A DNA stretch of 64,000 nt from Maribacter arcticus (GTDB lineage: Bacteria; Bacteroidota; Bacteroidia; Flavobacteriales; Flavobacteriaceae): positions 1 to 64,000 of the forward strand of contig NZ_FUYL01000010.1 of NCBI RefSeq assembly GCF_900167935.1. Reading direction: 5' to 3'. Within the stretch, counting starts at the first letter, position 1. Each line of letters starts with the position of its first letter. Positions 18,951-27,828 of the stretch are shown here, one piece after another. The notes under the pieces were generated by a model. It did no database searches and was not told the origin of the DNA. It worked only from the letters and a program-made list of their open reading frames with translations. The position numbers and the translations under genes are program-made.

Positions 18951-18958
18951 TAATTTTG
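18951..18958 (+). promoter_or_regulatory. -7 box of the J/KTSC gene
   Basis: TAATTTTG fits TAnnTTTG. It overlaps an upstream in-frame ATG at 18956, so translation should begin at the ATG at 18980, giving a leader of roughly 17 nt. Confidence 0.6.
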
Positions 18959-18979
18959 CACCCGCAAAAAAGTCGTATT

Positions 18980-19429
18980 ATGAAGCGTATTAATGAATAC
19001 AAAAAACTCTTTGGAGTTGAAAAGGAAATCGAGCTTAAAACTCTTAAATCTACTTACAGAAATTTGGTAAAAGAATGGCATCCAGACAAATTTCAAGAAG
19101 GTGATGAAAAACGTGAAGAGGCTGAAATAGAAAGTCGTCGAATTATAGACGGTTACCATTTTTTAGTAAGTATCGCTCCTGAAACTTTAGAGGCAAACAA
19201 TGATGTTTACCAAGAAACTATAAATAATTCTGGTATAGCAGATTATCAACACAATGGTCTTGTATTGGAAATTACATTTTTAGATGGTTCTACTTATGAG
19301 TATTTCGGAGTTACTAAGCCTATTTTTCAAAAAATGATTAACTCTAACAAGTTGAACAGATTTGCAAAAAGAAGCATTTACCCAAATTACATTTATAGAA
19401 AATCAAAAAGAGTCCTTCAAGAGGCCTAG
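18980..19429 (+). CDS. J-domain/KTSC-domain protein
   Basis: A 149-residue protein. Residues 1-65 form a J-like helical domain with the diagnostic HPD (VKEWHPDKFQEG). Residues about 80-145 are a KTSC domain with the FLDGSTYEYFGVTKPIFQKMINS signature. J domains stimulate DnaK-type chaperones; the KTSC domain has no established function. The start at 18980 (MKRINEYKKLFG) is preferred because the upstream ATG lies in the promoter. It is followed at 35 bp by the DEAD-box helicase, possibly as one operon. Confidence 0.85.
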   Translation: MKRINEYKKLFGVEKEIELKTLKSTYRNLVKEWHPDKFQEGDEKREEAEIESRRIIDGYHFLVSIAPETLEANNDVYQETINNSGIADYQHNGLVLEITFLDGSTYEYFGVTKPIFQKMINSNKLNRFAKRSIYPNYIYRKSKRVLQEA

Positions 19430-19463
19430 AATTTGATATATAATTTAAAATCACAGATATCGC

Positions 19464-20765
19464 ATGAAAAATCAAGAAGAGATTTTATCGAAATTGAATA
19501 TTGATGCGTTGAATCCTATGCAAGAGGAGGCGCTAACTGTGATTTCATCTACAGCCAACACAATTCTATTATCACCAACAGGTACTGGAAAAACGTTGGC
19601 TTTTTTACTTCCTATTTTAGAGGTTTTAGACCACGATAATCCTGAGGTTCAAGTATTAATTTTAGTGCCTTCGCGAGAATTGGCTATTCAAATCGAACAA
19701 GTAATTCGCAATATGGGGTCTGGTTTTAAGGTTAACGCCATTTATGGCGGTAGACCTATGTCTAAAGATAAGATTGAACTAAAACATACGCCCGCAATTC
19801 TTGTAGGAACACCTGGTAGAATTCTAGACCATTTTATGGCAGATCGTTTTACCAAAGAACATATTACCCATTTGGTGCTTGATGAATTCGATAAGTCTTT
19901 AGAAGTTGGTTTTGAGGAGGAAATGACTGAAATTCTTGCAGAATTACCCAACCTTAAAAAACGTATTCTTACATCTGCTACAGAGGGGGTTAAGATTCCG
20001 AAGTTTGTAGGTATGGAAAACCCGAGGAGAATAAATTTTCTTAAGAAGGAAACCCCATCACAACTAACAATCAGCACTGTTTTATCTGAAGATAAAGACA
20101 AGCTGAAAACGTTAGTTCAGTTATTAAAATTTATAGGAGAACAACCAGGTATCATCTTTTGTAATTTTAAAGATAGTATTGAAAGTGTTAGTTCTTATTT
20201 AAGTCAGCAACATATTTTACATGAATGCTTTTCTGGCGGCATGGAACAGAAAGACCGTGAACGTGCTTTAATTAAGTTTAGAAACGGTAGTAGTCGTATC
20301 TTATTAGCTACCGATTTGGCAGCTAGAGGAATAGATATACCTGAGTTAAAATTCATAATTCATTACGAATTACCACATCGTGTTGAAGAATTCACCCATC
20401 GTAATGGAAGAACTGCTCGTGTTAATGAAGCGGGTACTGCCTATGTCTTAAAATGGGATAAAGAATCGTTACCTGAGTTTATTTCGAAATCAAAGGGAAT
20501 CAACATCAGTAAATCCAATAGGTTAGGAGACCCATTTTGGGAAACGCTATTCATTTCTGGTGGACGAAAAGATAAAATATCAAAAGGTGATATTGCAGGA
20601 CTTTTCTTTAAACAAGCCGGACTGAATCCAAACCAACTAGGAGACATTGAATTAAAACAAGATTGTGCTTTTGTTGCCGTTCCCAAAAACAATTCAAAAG
20701 AACTGGTTAACAATTTGAACAATTCTAGATTAAAAAAGAAAAAAGTACGTATTACTGTACTTTAA
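19464..20765 (+). CDS. DbpA-like DEAD-box RNA helicase with DEFD motif II
   Basis: A 433-residue RNA helicase. Motif I is SPTGTGKT (37-44), motif II is DEFD (140-143) rather than DEAD, motif III is SAT, motif V is ATDLAARGIDIP and motif VI is HRNGRTAR. The last ~75 residues resemble the DbpA RNA-binding domain (GDIAGLFFKQAGL...DIELKQDCAFVAVP), which targets 23S rRNA helix 92 in DbpA. A role in large-subunit maturation is therefore inferred. The Ala-to-Phe change in motif II is unusual, but the metal-binding Asp-Glu pair remains. It follows the J/KTSC gene by 34 bp. Confidence 0.88.
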   Translation: MKNQEEILSKLNIDALNPMQEEALTVISSTANTILLSPTGTGKTLAFLLPILEVLDHDNPEVQVLILVPSRELAIQIEQVIRNMGSGFKVNAIYGGRPMSKDKIELKHTPAILVGTPGRILDHFMADRFTKEHITHLVLDEFDKSLEVGFEEEMTEILAELPNLKKRILTSATEGVKIPKFVGMENPRRINFLKKETPSQLTISTVLSEDKDKLKTLVQLLKFIGEQPGIIFCNFKDSIESVSSYLSQQHILHECFSGGMEQKDRERALIKFRNGSSRILLATDLAARGIDIPELKFIIHYELPHRVEEFTHRNGRTARVNEAGTAYVLKWDKESLPEFISKSKGINISKSNRLGDPFWETLFISGGRKDKISKGDIAGLFFKQAGLNPNQLGDIELKQDCAFVAVPKNNSKELVNNLNNSRLKKKKVRITVL

Positions 20766-20775
20766 ACATAGTTAG

Positions 20776-20783
20776 TATTTTTG
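20776..20783 (+). promoter_or_regulatory. -7 box of the zinc-ribbon SDR gene
   Basis: TATTTTTG fits TAnnTTTG, 17 bp before the ATG at 20800. Confidence 0.55.
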
Positions 20784-20799
20784 CCCTTTTTAAGGTTGT

Positions 20800-22353
20800 A
20801 TGATGAAGGATAAACAGCACGAGAACGAAACTGAAATCGATTTAAACGAAATTGAAAGTTGTATTGAAATTTTAAATCGTTTGGTTACCGACACAAACCA
20901 AATTTTTGAGATTCCAGAAGATAGACGAATTGCCTTAATCAAAGTTGCAGGTCAATTATCGCGCCCTAACAAACAAGAGTTTGCAAAAAGGGTAAAAGAT
21001 GCCAAGCGAAACGAGAAAAGAAAACAAGCGGTTCGCGATAAACATGCGCGTAAAGAAACTGGTATTCGTAGTGCGCGTGAAGCTCATGTATTTGTAGCTC
21101 CTAAATTATTACCCGCTGCAGAATTAGAAAGTAAAGATTTACCAGAACTTGCAACACCTCGTAATTGTTATGTTTGTAAGACCGAGTTTACGAAACTTCA
21201 TCATTTTTATGATACTATGTGTTCCGATTGTGGCGATTTTAATTATGCCAAACGGTTTCAAAACGCCAATGTAAAAGGTCAAATCGCTGTTATTACCGGT
21301 TCTCGACTAAAAATTGGCTATCATATTACTCTAATGCTTTTACGTGGTGGTGCTACCGTAATTGCGACGACACGATTTCCTGTGGATTCTGCACTTCGTT
21401 TTTCTAAGGAGGAAGATTTTATGGAATGGGGGCATCGACTAAAAATTCACGGACTAGATTTACGCCATATACCTAGTGTTGAAATCTTCTGCAATTTTAT
21501 TGAGCAGCAGTATGACAAACTTGATATATTGATTAATAATGCAGCACAAACCGTTCGTAGACCAGCAGGATTTTACCATCATTTAATGGAAAACGAGGAA
21601 CGTGAAATTTCTTCATTGCCTAAATTTGCCCAAATGGTCTTGAGCGATCATGAAAATTGTTTGGATGAATTAAAATTGTTTAGCACTAAAGCTTCTCCAA
21701 ATCAAAATATGCCAGTTACTTGGCACGGACCTGAACCTGGTATAGGTTTGCGGGCTTCTGCTAAATTATCTCAAATACCTTATAGTTTTGATAATGCTTT
21801 GGTTGCCCAAGAGGTTTTTCCAACAGGGGAATTAGATGCAGATTTACAACAAGTAGATTTACGTAAAACTAATAGCTGGAGATTAAAATTAGGTGAAATC
21901 GAAACCACCGAAATGATTGAGGTTCAATTGGTGAATTCTGTAGCGCCTTTCGTGCTTTGCAACCGGTTAGCCGAATTAATGAAAAAAGAGAATACTGGTC
22001 AGAAGCATATTATAAATGTAACGGCGATGGAAGGTAAATTTCACCGTTTTTTTAAAGAATCTCGCCACCCACACACCAATATGGCTAAGGCTGCTTTAAA
22101 TATGCTTACCCATACTGCTTCTGGTGAATTGGCCAAAGATGGTATTTTTATGAATGCCGTTGATACGGGTTGGGTTACAGATGAAGATCCTGCAGAATTA
22201 GCTAAGAAAAAACAAGAAGTCCACGATTTTCAACCACCTTTAGATATTGTTGATGGTGCTGCCAGAGTAATGGATCCATTGTTCGACGGAATCAATACTG
22301 GTAAACACTGGTGTGGAAAATTCTTGAAAGATTACTTTCCTATAGACTGGTAA
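20800..22353 (+). CDS. Zinc-ribbon SDR-like protein
   Basis: A 517-residue protein in three parts: a charged helical N-terminus (1-110), a CxxC-x14-CxxC zinc-ribbon-like element (Cys123, Cys126, Cys141, Cys144), and an SDR Rossmann domain from about 160. The nucleotide loop is [10 protein letters not shown], and [10 protein letters not shown] is the conserved NNAG-like segment. At the usual YxxxK site the sequence is HTNMAKAAL, so Lys is kept but Tyr is replaced by Thr. It may therefore be a non-canonical reductase or a binding protein. Homologues of this long form occur in bacteria and plants to my knowledge, with no settled function. It has its own -7 box. Confidence 0.75.
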   Translation: MMKDKQHENETEIDLNEIESCIEILNRLVTDTNQIFEIPEDRRIALIKVAGQLSRPNKQEFAKRVKDAKRNEKRKQAVRDKHARKETGIRSAREAHVFVAPKLLPAAELESKDLPELATPRNCYVCKTEFTKLHHFYDTMCSDCGDFNYAKRFQNANVKGQIAVITGSRLKIGYHITLMLLRGGATVIATTRFPVDSALRFSKEEDFMEWGHRLKIHGLDLRHIPSVEIFCNFIEQQYDKLDILINNAAQTVRRPAGFYHHLMENEEREISSLPKFAQMVLSDHENCLDELKLFSTKASPNQNMPVTWHGPEPGIGLRASAKLSQIPYSFDNALVAQEVFPTGELDADLQQVDLRKTNSWRLKLGEIETTEMIEVQLVNSVAPFVLCNRLAELMKKENTGQKHIINVTAMEGKFHRFFKESRHPHTNMAKAALNMLTHTASGELAKDGIFMNAVDTGWVTDEDPAELAKKKQEVHDFQPPLDIVDGAARVMDPLFDGINTGKHWCGKFLKDYFPIDW

Positions 22354-22551
22354 ACGTATTCAACTTTAATACTATTATGATAGATTGGTGAATTGGTATT
22401 ATTATGAATAGGTTCAAATTGCCCCACTTTATTATAAATACTTAATTCATATTGATGAAAACAAGATAATCGCAAAAATGTGGTGAAGTCTATGTTATAA
22501 TTATTGGTTTAACTAACTTTAGCTTTTGACCAACCAATTATTAAGATACCG

Positions 22552-25500
22552 ATGAAGAGATTATTCTGCAACCTTGCCTTTTTCACTTGTTTATTTATTT
22601 CAACAACACTTTTATCTCAAGATTTTTCAGCTTTTGAATATCGTACCATTGGTCCTTCAAGAGGTGGTCGGGTAACTACAGTAACTGGCACTGCAATGCA
22701 ACCAGGTACTTTTTATCTAGGCGCCACAGGGGCAGGAGTATGGAAGACTGAAGACTATGGTACAACTTGGAATAATATCTCTGACGGATTTTTTGAAACT
22801 CCCTCAATAGGTGCTATTGAAGTAGCTGTTAATGACCCAAATATTATTTATGTGGGTACTGGTTCTGATGGACTTCGTAGTAATATAATCAGTGGAAAAG
22901 GAGTTTATAAATCTATTGATGCAGGTATAACCTGGTCGCATATTGGCCTTGATAATGTTGGTCAAATTGGTGCTGTAGAAATTGACCCTACCAATAGCAA
23001 TATTGTTTGGGTAGCCGCCATTGGAAACGCTTTTAAACCAAATGAAGAACGTGGTGTATATAAAACCATTGATGGGGGTGTAACTTGGGAGAAGGTATTA
23101 TTCGTTTCGAATAAAACAGGCTTTGCAGATATAGAGTTGTTACCAGGAAACCCAAATGTTGTTTTTGCAGCTGCTTGGAAAGCACAACGTACACCATGGA
23201 CAATTGATTCTGGAGGAGAGAATAAAGAAGGCGGCATTTATAAATCGGTTAATGGGGGTAAAGATTGGACGAAGTTAGAAGATGGTTTGCCAAAGGGCTT
23301 AATTGGTAAAATAGATTTAGCTGTTGCTGCGTCTGATTCGAAAATCGTTTATGCCGTTATAGAAGCACCTGATGATGAAGGGGGTGTTTATAAATCTATA
23401 GATCAAGGTAAAAGCTTTCAACAAACGTCTAGTGAAAAGGGACTTGTAAATAGACCTTTCTATTATACCAATATTGAGGTAGACCCTACCAATCCTGATA
23501 TTGTATATTCAAATGCTAATCCGTTATTAAAATCGAAAGATGGTGGTAAAACTTGGACCATTATGGCTGTTCCACATGGAGACAATCATGATATTTGGCT
23601 AAATCCGAATAATCCTGAATTATTGATTCAAAGTAATGATGGCGGGGCTAATATTTCGCATAACGGAGGAAAAACATGGTCTTCTCAGTTTAATCAACCC
23701 ACTGCAGAAATTTATCAAGTTGCTGTAGATGACCAATATCCTTATTGGGTGTACGGTGCTCAACAAGACAATACCACAATTGCTATACCGAGTTCTTCAC
23801 CAAGTGGTTCTTCGCCACAAGGTACTCAAGTAATGATTGAAGTAGGAGGCTGTGAAACTGGACCAGCAATACCTAAACCAGGTAATTCTGATATCGTTTA
23901 CAATAATTGTAAAGGGCGATTTAGTGTTTATAATAAAATAACAGGAGCTAACCGTGAGTATTCAATTGGCGCTTCGAATATTTATGGTCATAATCCTAAG
24001 GATTTAAAATATAGATTTCAGCGTGTAGCTCCGGTTCACGTTTCTCCACATGATCCAGATGTAGTGTACATGGGGTCGCAGTTTGTTCATAAAACTAGAA
24101 ATGACGGAGTTATTTGGGAAACAATTTCGCCAGATTTGACTGCTTTTGAAGCTGATAAGCAGGTTGTTTCTGGTAACCCAATAACACGTGATATAACAGG
24201 GGAGGAGTATTACAGTACACTGTATTCTATTCGGGAATCTAAGATTCAAAAAGACCTTATTTGGACAGGTTCTAATGATGGTATTATTTCCCTTACTAAA
24301 GATGGAGGGCAGACTTGGGAAAACGTTACTCCTAAAAAAATGCTTAAAGGTGGTAGGGTAGAATCAGTAGAACCATCGCAATTCGACCCGGCTAAAGCAT
24401 ACATTTCTGTAGATAGACATCTTTTGGGTGATAACATACCGTATTTCTATATGACTAAAGATTTCGGAAAAAATTGGGAATTAATAAGTACGGCTACTAA
24501 CGGAATACCTGCCGATTATACAGCTAAAGTATTACGTGAAGACCCTGTAAAAGAGGGTCTTTTATATGCTGGTACTGAATATGGAATGTTCGTTTCCTTT
24601 GACGAAGGAAAAAAATGGAAACCATTTCAACAGAACCTACCTATTACGCCAATTACCGATGTAATCATCCATAGAGGAGATTTGGTTATAAGTACGATGG
24701 GTCGTGGATTTTGGATTCTAGATAATATTACCTCTCTAAGAAACCCTGAAATAGCTGATTTAAATGATAAACCAATATTGTTTAAACCTGACACTACGAT
24801 TCGGTATAGAACAGGTAGAGCTTCGAGTGACTTTCCAAATTACCCAGCCACCAGTGTAATTATTGATTACTATCTCCCAAACGATATAACTAAAGATGTT
24901 CAGTTAAAAATATTGGATGCAAACAAAAAATCCATTGTTACTATCGTGAGTGATTCTACCCAATTAACGTCTACGTCTGAAGAGGTTCAAGACATGGGTC
25001 TAAATATGACCTTTAGCTATTTGGACACAAAGCTTGAAACTAAAAAAGGCTTAAATCGTTTTGCTTGGGATTTAAAACAAAAAGGAGCTTGGAGCGATAA
25101 GAAATCCAGGTTGTTTAAAAATGGACCAATGGTGCCACCAGGTATGTATACGGTAAGTTTAACCGTTGGAAAGGAAACTTTAGAGCAAACATTCGAAATC
25201 ATAGTCGATCCACGCCTTGAAAAAGAAGGCATTACAAGTACTACATTTCAAGAACAACTAGCCTTTGAAAACAAAGTAATCAGTTTATTATCTGAAGCAC
25301 GAAAATTTCAAGTAAAAGTAGAAGCTGAATTGAAAAAGAGTACAAATTCTGAAAAGAAAGCCTCATTAGAGAAGGTATTGAAAGAACTCAAGAATGAAGA
25401 AGGTGCATATCCTCAGCAAATGTTGGTTGCGCAGATTTCGTATTTATCATACATTGTTGGTGATACTGATAAGGAAATAGGTAAAGATGCCAAAGAGCGA

Positions 25501-25554
25501 TATATAGAATTGGTTTCTAAATTTGACCAGTTAAAATCTAAGGCAGGAATTTAA
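22552..25554 (+). CDS. Secreted BNR/sortilin-like beta-propeller protein
   Basis: A 1000-residue exported protein with a signal peptide (1-22, ending LLSQ). Residues about 25-740 are dominated by repeated BNR/sortilin motifs such as GVWKTEDYGTTW, GVYKSIDAGITW, GVYKTIDGGVTW and SKDGGKTWT, forming one or two beta propellers. The C-terminal ~230 residues hold a beta-sandwich-like region and a charged helix. Such WD40/YVTN/BNR-like proteins are abundant in marine Bacteroidota and resemble xyloglucanase-type propellers, but catalytic residues cannot be assigned. It ends at a terminator at about 25590. Confidence 0.85.
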   Translation: MKRLFCNLAFFTCLFISTTLLSQDFSAFEYRTIGPSRGGRVTTVTGTAMQPGTFYLGATGAGVWKTEDYGTTWNNISDGFFETPSIGAIEVAVNDPNIIYVGTGSDGLRSNIISGKGVYKSIDAGITWSHIGLDNVGQIGAVEIDPTNSNIVWVAAIGNAFKPNEERGVYKTIDGGVTWEKVLFVSNKTGFADIELLPGNPNVVFAAAWKAQRTPWTIDSGGENKEGGIYKSVNGGKDWTKLEDGLPKGLIGKIDLAVAASDSKIVYAVIEAPDDEGGVYKSIDQGKSFQQTSSEKGLVNRPFYYTNIEVDPTNPDIVYSNANPLLKSKDGGKTWTIMAVPHGDNHDIWLNPNNPELLIQSNDGGANISHNGGKTWSSQFNQPTAEIYQVAVDDQYPYWVYGAQQDNTTIAIPSSSPSGSSPQGTQVMIEVGGCETGPAIPKPGNSDIVYNNCKGRFSVYNKITGANREYSIGASNIYGHNPKDLKYRFQRVAPVHVSPHDPDVVYMGSQFVHKTRNDGVIWETISPDLTAFEADKQVVSGNPITRDITGEEYYSTLYSIRESKIQKDLIWTGSNDGIISLTKDGGQTWENVTPKKMLKGGRVESVEPSQFDPAKAYISVDRHLLGDNIPYFYMTKDFGKNWELISTATNGIPADYTAKVLREDPVKEGLLYAGTEYGMFVSFDEGKKWKPFQQNLPITPITDVIIHRGDLVISTMGRGFWILDNITSLRNPEIADLNDKPILFKPDTTIRYRTGRASSDFPNYPATSVIIDYYLPNDITKDVQLKILDANKKSIVTIVSDSTQLTSTSEEVQDMGLNMTFSYLDTKLETKKGLNRFAWDLKQKGAWSDKKSRLFKNGPMVPPGMYTVSLTVGKETLEQTFEIIVDPRLEKEGITSTTFQEQLAFENKVISLLSEARKFQVKVEAELKKSTNSEKKASLEKVLKELKNEEGAYPQQMLVAQISYLSYIVGDTDKEIGKDAKERYIELVSKFDQLKSKAGI

Positions 25555-25589
25555 TAATGTTGTGATTAAACGTATAGAAAATTCAAATT

Positions 25590-25620
25590 AAAAGGTGTGT
25601 CATTTGGCATACCTTTTTTT
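25590..25620 (+). terminator. Intrinsic terminator after the BNR gene
   Basis: AAAAGGTGTG pairs with CATACCTTTT (one G-T pair) around an 11-nt loop, followed by a T run. It covers an upstream in-frame ATG of the next gene, which argues for the later start at 25657. Confidence 0.75.
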
Positions 25621-25656
25621 GTTACTTTTAAAATTCAAGAAACAAAATCCATCAAA

Positions 25657-26493
25657 ATGAAATTAAATAAAAATGTTTGGTTATCACTATCCTCAATAAT
25701 GGTGTTGTCAATGATAATTTCCTGTGGGGTGAAGAAATCGGATGTTAAAAAAGAAAATAACGTTCATGAATCAGATGGAGTTTCAAAGCCTGAATGGGTT
25801 TCAATTTTTAATGGAACAGATTTAACCGGTTGGACCATAAAAATACCTGGCCATCCATTAGGAGAAAACTTTGGTAATACCTTACGAGTAGAAGATAGTA
25901 TTCTTAAAATACGATATGATGCTTACGGACCAGAATTTAATGATCGTTTTGGTACGGTATATTTTGATAGGTATTTAACTGATTACCGCATTAAAGTAGA
26001 ATATCGATTTGTTGGAGAAACTGCTCAAGGTGCACCGAATTGGGGTTATCGCGATAGCGGTATTCAATTTTATGGACAACCACCAGCTACACAAAAGATG
26101 GATCAGGCTTTTCCTGTGTGTTTAGAATATAATTTTCATGGAGGAAACGGTACTGATGACCGACCTTTAGGAGCTGCGTGTACCAACGGAATTTTCATAG
26201 AATATAATGGACAGAAGAATACCACTACCTGTATTGCTGCAGATGTCTCTAAAACGTTTCATGGTAATCAATGGGTTACTGCTGAGATAGATGTGAGAGA
26301 TGGTAAAATCACACATTATGTAAATGGTGAGGAGATTTTAAACTATGCGAACCCCACTTATAACGTAGAAAATGAAACGGCTAAAATGTTGATAACCGGT
26401 AGTGATGCAAAAGTAAAAGGTGGCTATGTCTCTTTACAGTCCAATAGCCACCCAATAGATTTTCGTAAAATAGAATTGCTAGAATATAAATAG
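25657..26493 (+). CDS. DUF1080 (3-keto-disaccharide hydrolase-like) lipoprotein
   Basis: A 278-residue lipoprotein: the signal MKLNKNVWLSLSS... ends in MIISC, giving a lipidated Cys. The body is a DUF1080 concanavalin-like fold with the WVSIFNGTDLTGW start and the RDSGIQFYGQ and WVTAEIDVRDGKITHYVNG blocks. Characterised members hydrolyse 3-keto-glycosides or bind glycans. I chose the ATG at 25657 because the earlier one lies within a terminator and would hide the signal peptide. The next gene is a Tat-exported Gfo/Idh/MocA oxidoreductase (convergent), a partner type often linked with 3-keto-sugar metabolism. Confidence 0.88.
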   Translation: MKLNKNVWLSLSSIMVLSMIISCGVKKSDVKKENNVHESDGVSKPEWVSIFNGTDLTGWTIKIPGHPLGENFGNTLRVEDSILKIRYDAYGPEFNDRFGTVYFDRYLTDYRIKVEYRFVGETAQGAPNWGYRDSGIQFYGQPPATQKMDQAFPVCLEYNFHGGNGTDDRPLGAACTNGIFIEYNGQKNTTTCIAADVSKTFHGNQWVTAEIDVRDGKITHYVNGEEILNYANPTYNVENETAKMLITGSDAKVKGGYVSLQSNSHPIDFRKIELLEYK

Positions 26494-26524
26494 TCTAATA
26501 ATTGAACTAATTAAAAACTCTAGA

Positions 26525-27631
26525 TTATAAGGTTACTTTTTCTCCTGTTTTTGCCGCTAAAAATATAGCGTCAATAATTTTCATATCCTTTACACCTTCT
26601 TCTCCATCAACGGGAACGATAGGTTGTACACCATCAAAAATCAGTGCAGCCATACCATCCATCTGTAACGTTTGATGTGTAACGTGAGGTTGGGTCAATG
26701 GGCCCTTATGTGTTCTTCCTTCAATTGGTCCGTAACCTGTAGACGGCTGCATTTCTACAAATCCTTTAGAACCAGTCATATAAAATCTGTCTAAATTGTT
26801 CATACTATACGTAGAAAGGCAATTAGCCACAGCACCACTAGGGAAACCCATTTGAAATTGTATCGTTTCATCGATACCTTCCTTGAATTTTACTGGATCT
26901 GTCTTTGTTTCTTGTGCCGTTACCCAAACCGGTTCTTCACCTAGCATATAGCGCGCACCGTTTATAGAATAAATACCAATATCCATCATAGCTCCACCAC
27001 CAGAAAGTTCTTTGTTCAAACGCCATTGTGTTGGGTCTCCTATTGTAAACCCTGATTGCCCTTGAAAAAATTTGGTCTCACCAAAAACTCCGTCTTTTCG
27101 CATTTGAATAACGGCAACGGTCTTAGGTTCAAAATGCATTCTATAACCAATCAACAATTTTACATTTGCAGCCTTACAAACATCTACCATTTCTTGCCCT
27201 TCTTGGGCATTGATACCCATCGGCTTTTCACTTATGACATGTTTACCTGCTTTGGCTACTCGAATAGTTTGTTCCTTATGCAATCCGTTAGGGGTAATAA
27301 TATAAACGGCATCAATATCTGGATTGTCTTTTATAGCATCGAAATTTTCATAGTTATAGCAATTCTTTTCTGGAATATTATATTTCGATTGCCACTTTTT
27401 TATTTTGCTAGGTGTACCACTAATTACGCCTACCAATTTAGCTCGCTTACAAGATTGCATAGCTTCCGCTACACGCGTACCGTAACTACCTAAACCCATT
27501 ATGGCTACTTTTAGAATAGGTCCGTCGTATGGTTCAGTAGTTGCTGCAAATAAGCTGGCAGGACTGTACAAAATAGGTATAGCAAACGAAGTTACCGATA
27601 ATGTTTCCAAAAATTTTCTTCTCGAAGTCAT
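26525..27631 (-). CDS. Tat-exported Gfo/Idh/MocA-family oxidoreductase
   Basis: A 368-residue NAD(P)-dependent oxidoreductase with a twin-arginine signal (MTSRRKFLETLSV). The Rossmann motif is GLGSYG, and the family's EKPMG motif contains the conserved Lys. The second domain has GGGAMMDIGIYSINGARYMLG. Exported members resemble glucose-fructose oxidoreductase, which carries tightly bound NADP. It is convergent with the DUF1080 lipoprotein, and both could act on the same sugar or keto-sugar, an inference from known pairings. No regulator is adjacent. Confidence 0.9.
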   Translation of the reverse strand: MTSRRKFLETLSVTSFAIPILYSPASLFAATTEPYDGPILKVAIMGLGSYGTRVAEAMQSCKRAKLVGVISGTPSKIKKWQSKYNIPEKNCYNYENFDAIKDNPDIDAVYIITPNGLHKEQTIRVAKAGKHVISEKPMGINAQEGQEMVDVCKAANVKLLIGYRMHFEPKTVAVIQMRKDGVFGETKFFQGQSGFTIGDPTQWRLNKELSGGGAMMDIGIYSINGARYMLGEEPVWVTAQETKTDPVKFKEGIDETIQFQMGFPSGAVANCLSTYSMNNLDRFYMTGSKGFVEMQPSTGYGPIEGRTHKGPLTQPHVTHQTLQMDGMAALIFDGVQPIVPVDGEEGVKDMKIIDAIFLAAKTGEKVTL

Positions 27632-27828
27632 AGGATTATATATTTGGTTGGTTTTCCGAACCTAAATATAAGTAATCTTGGTCTGTAATATGCATTCGAA
27701 CCTAGGTAAAGAAAATCGTGTTTTTGTTTTTAAGCAATACAATGTTATGATTAATAAAGAATCTAAAGTGTTCAAAATCAGATTTTTTCATCTTTGAAGT
27801 TATTAGGTCTTCTTTTTTAACGATTACT

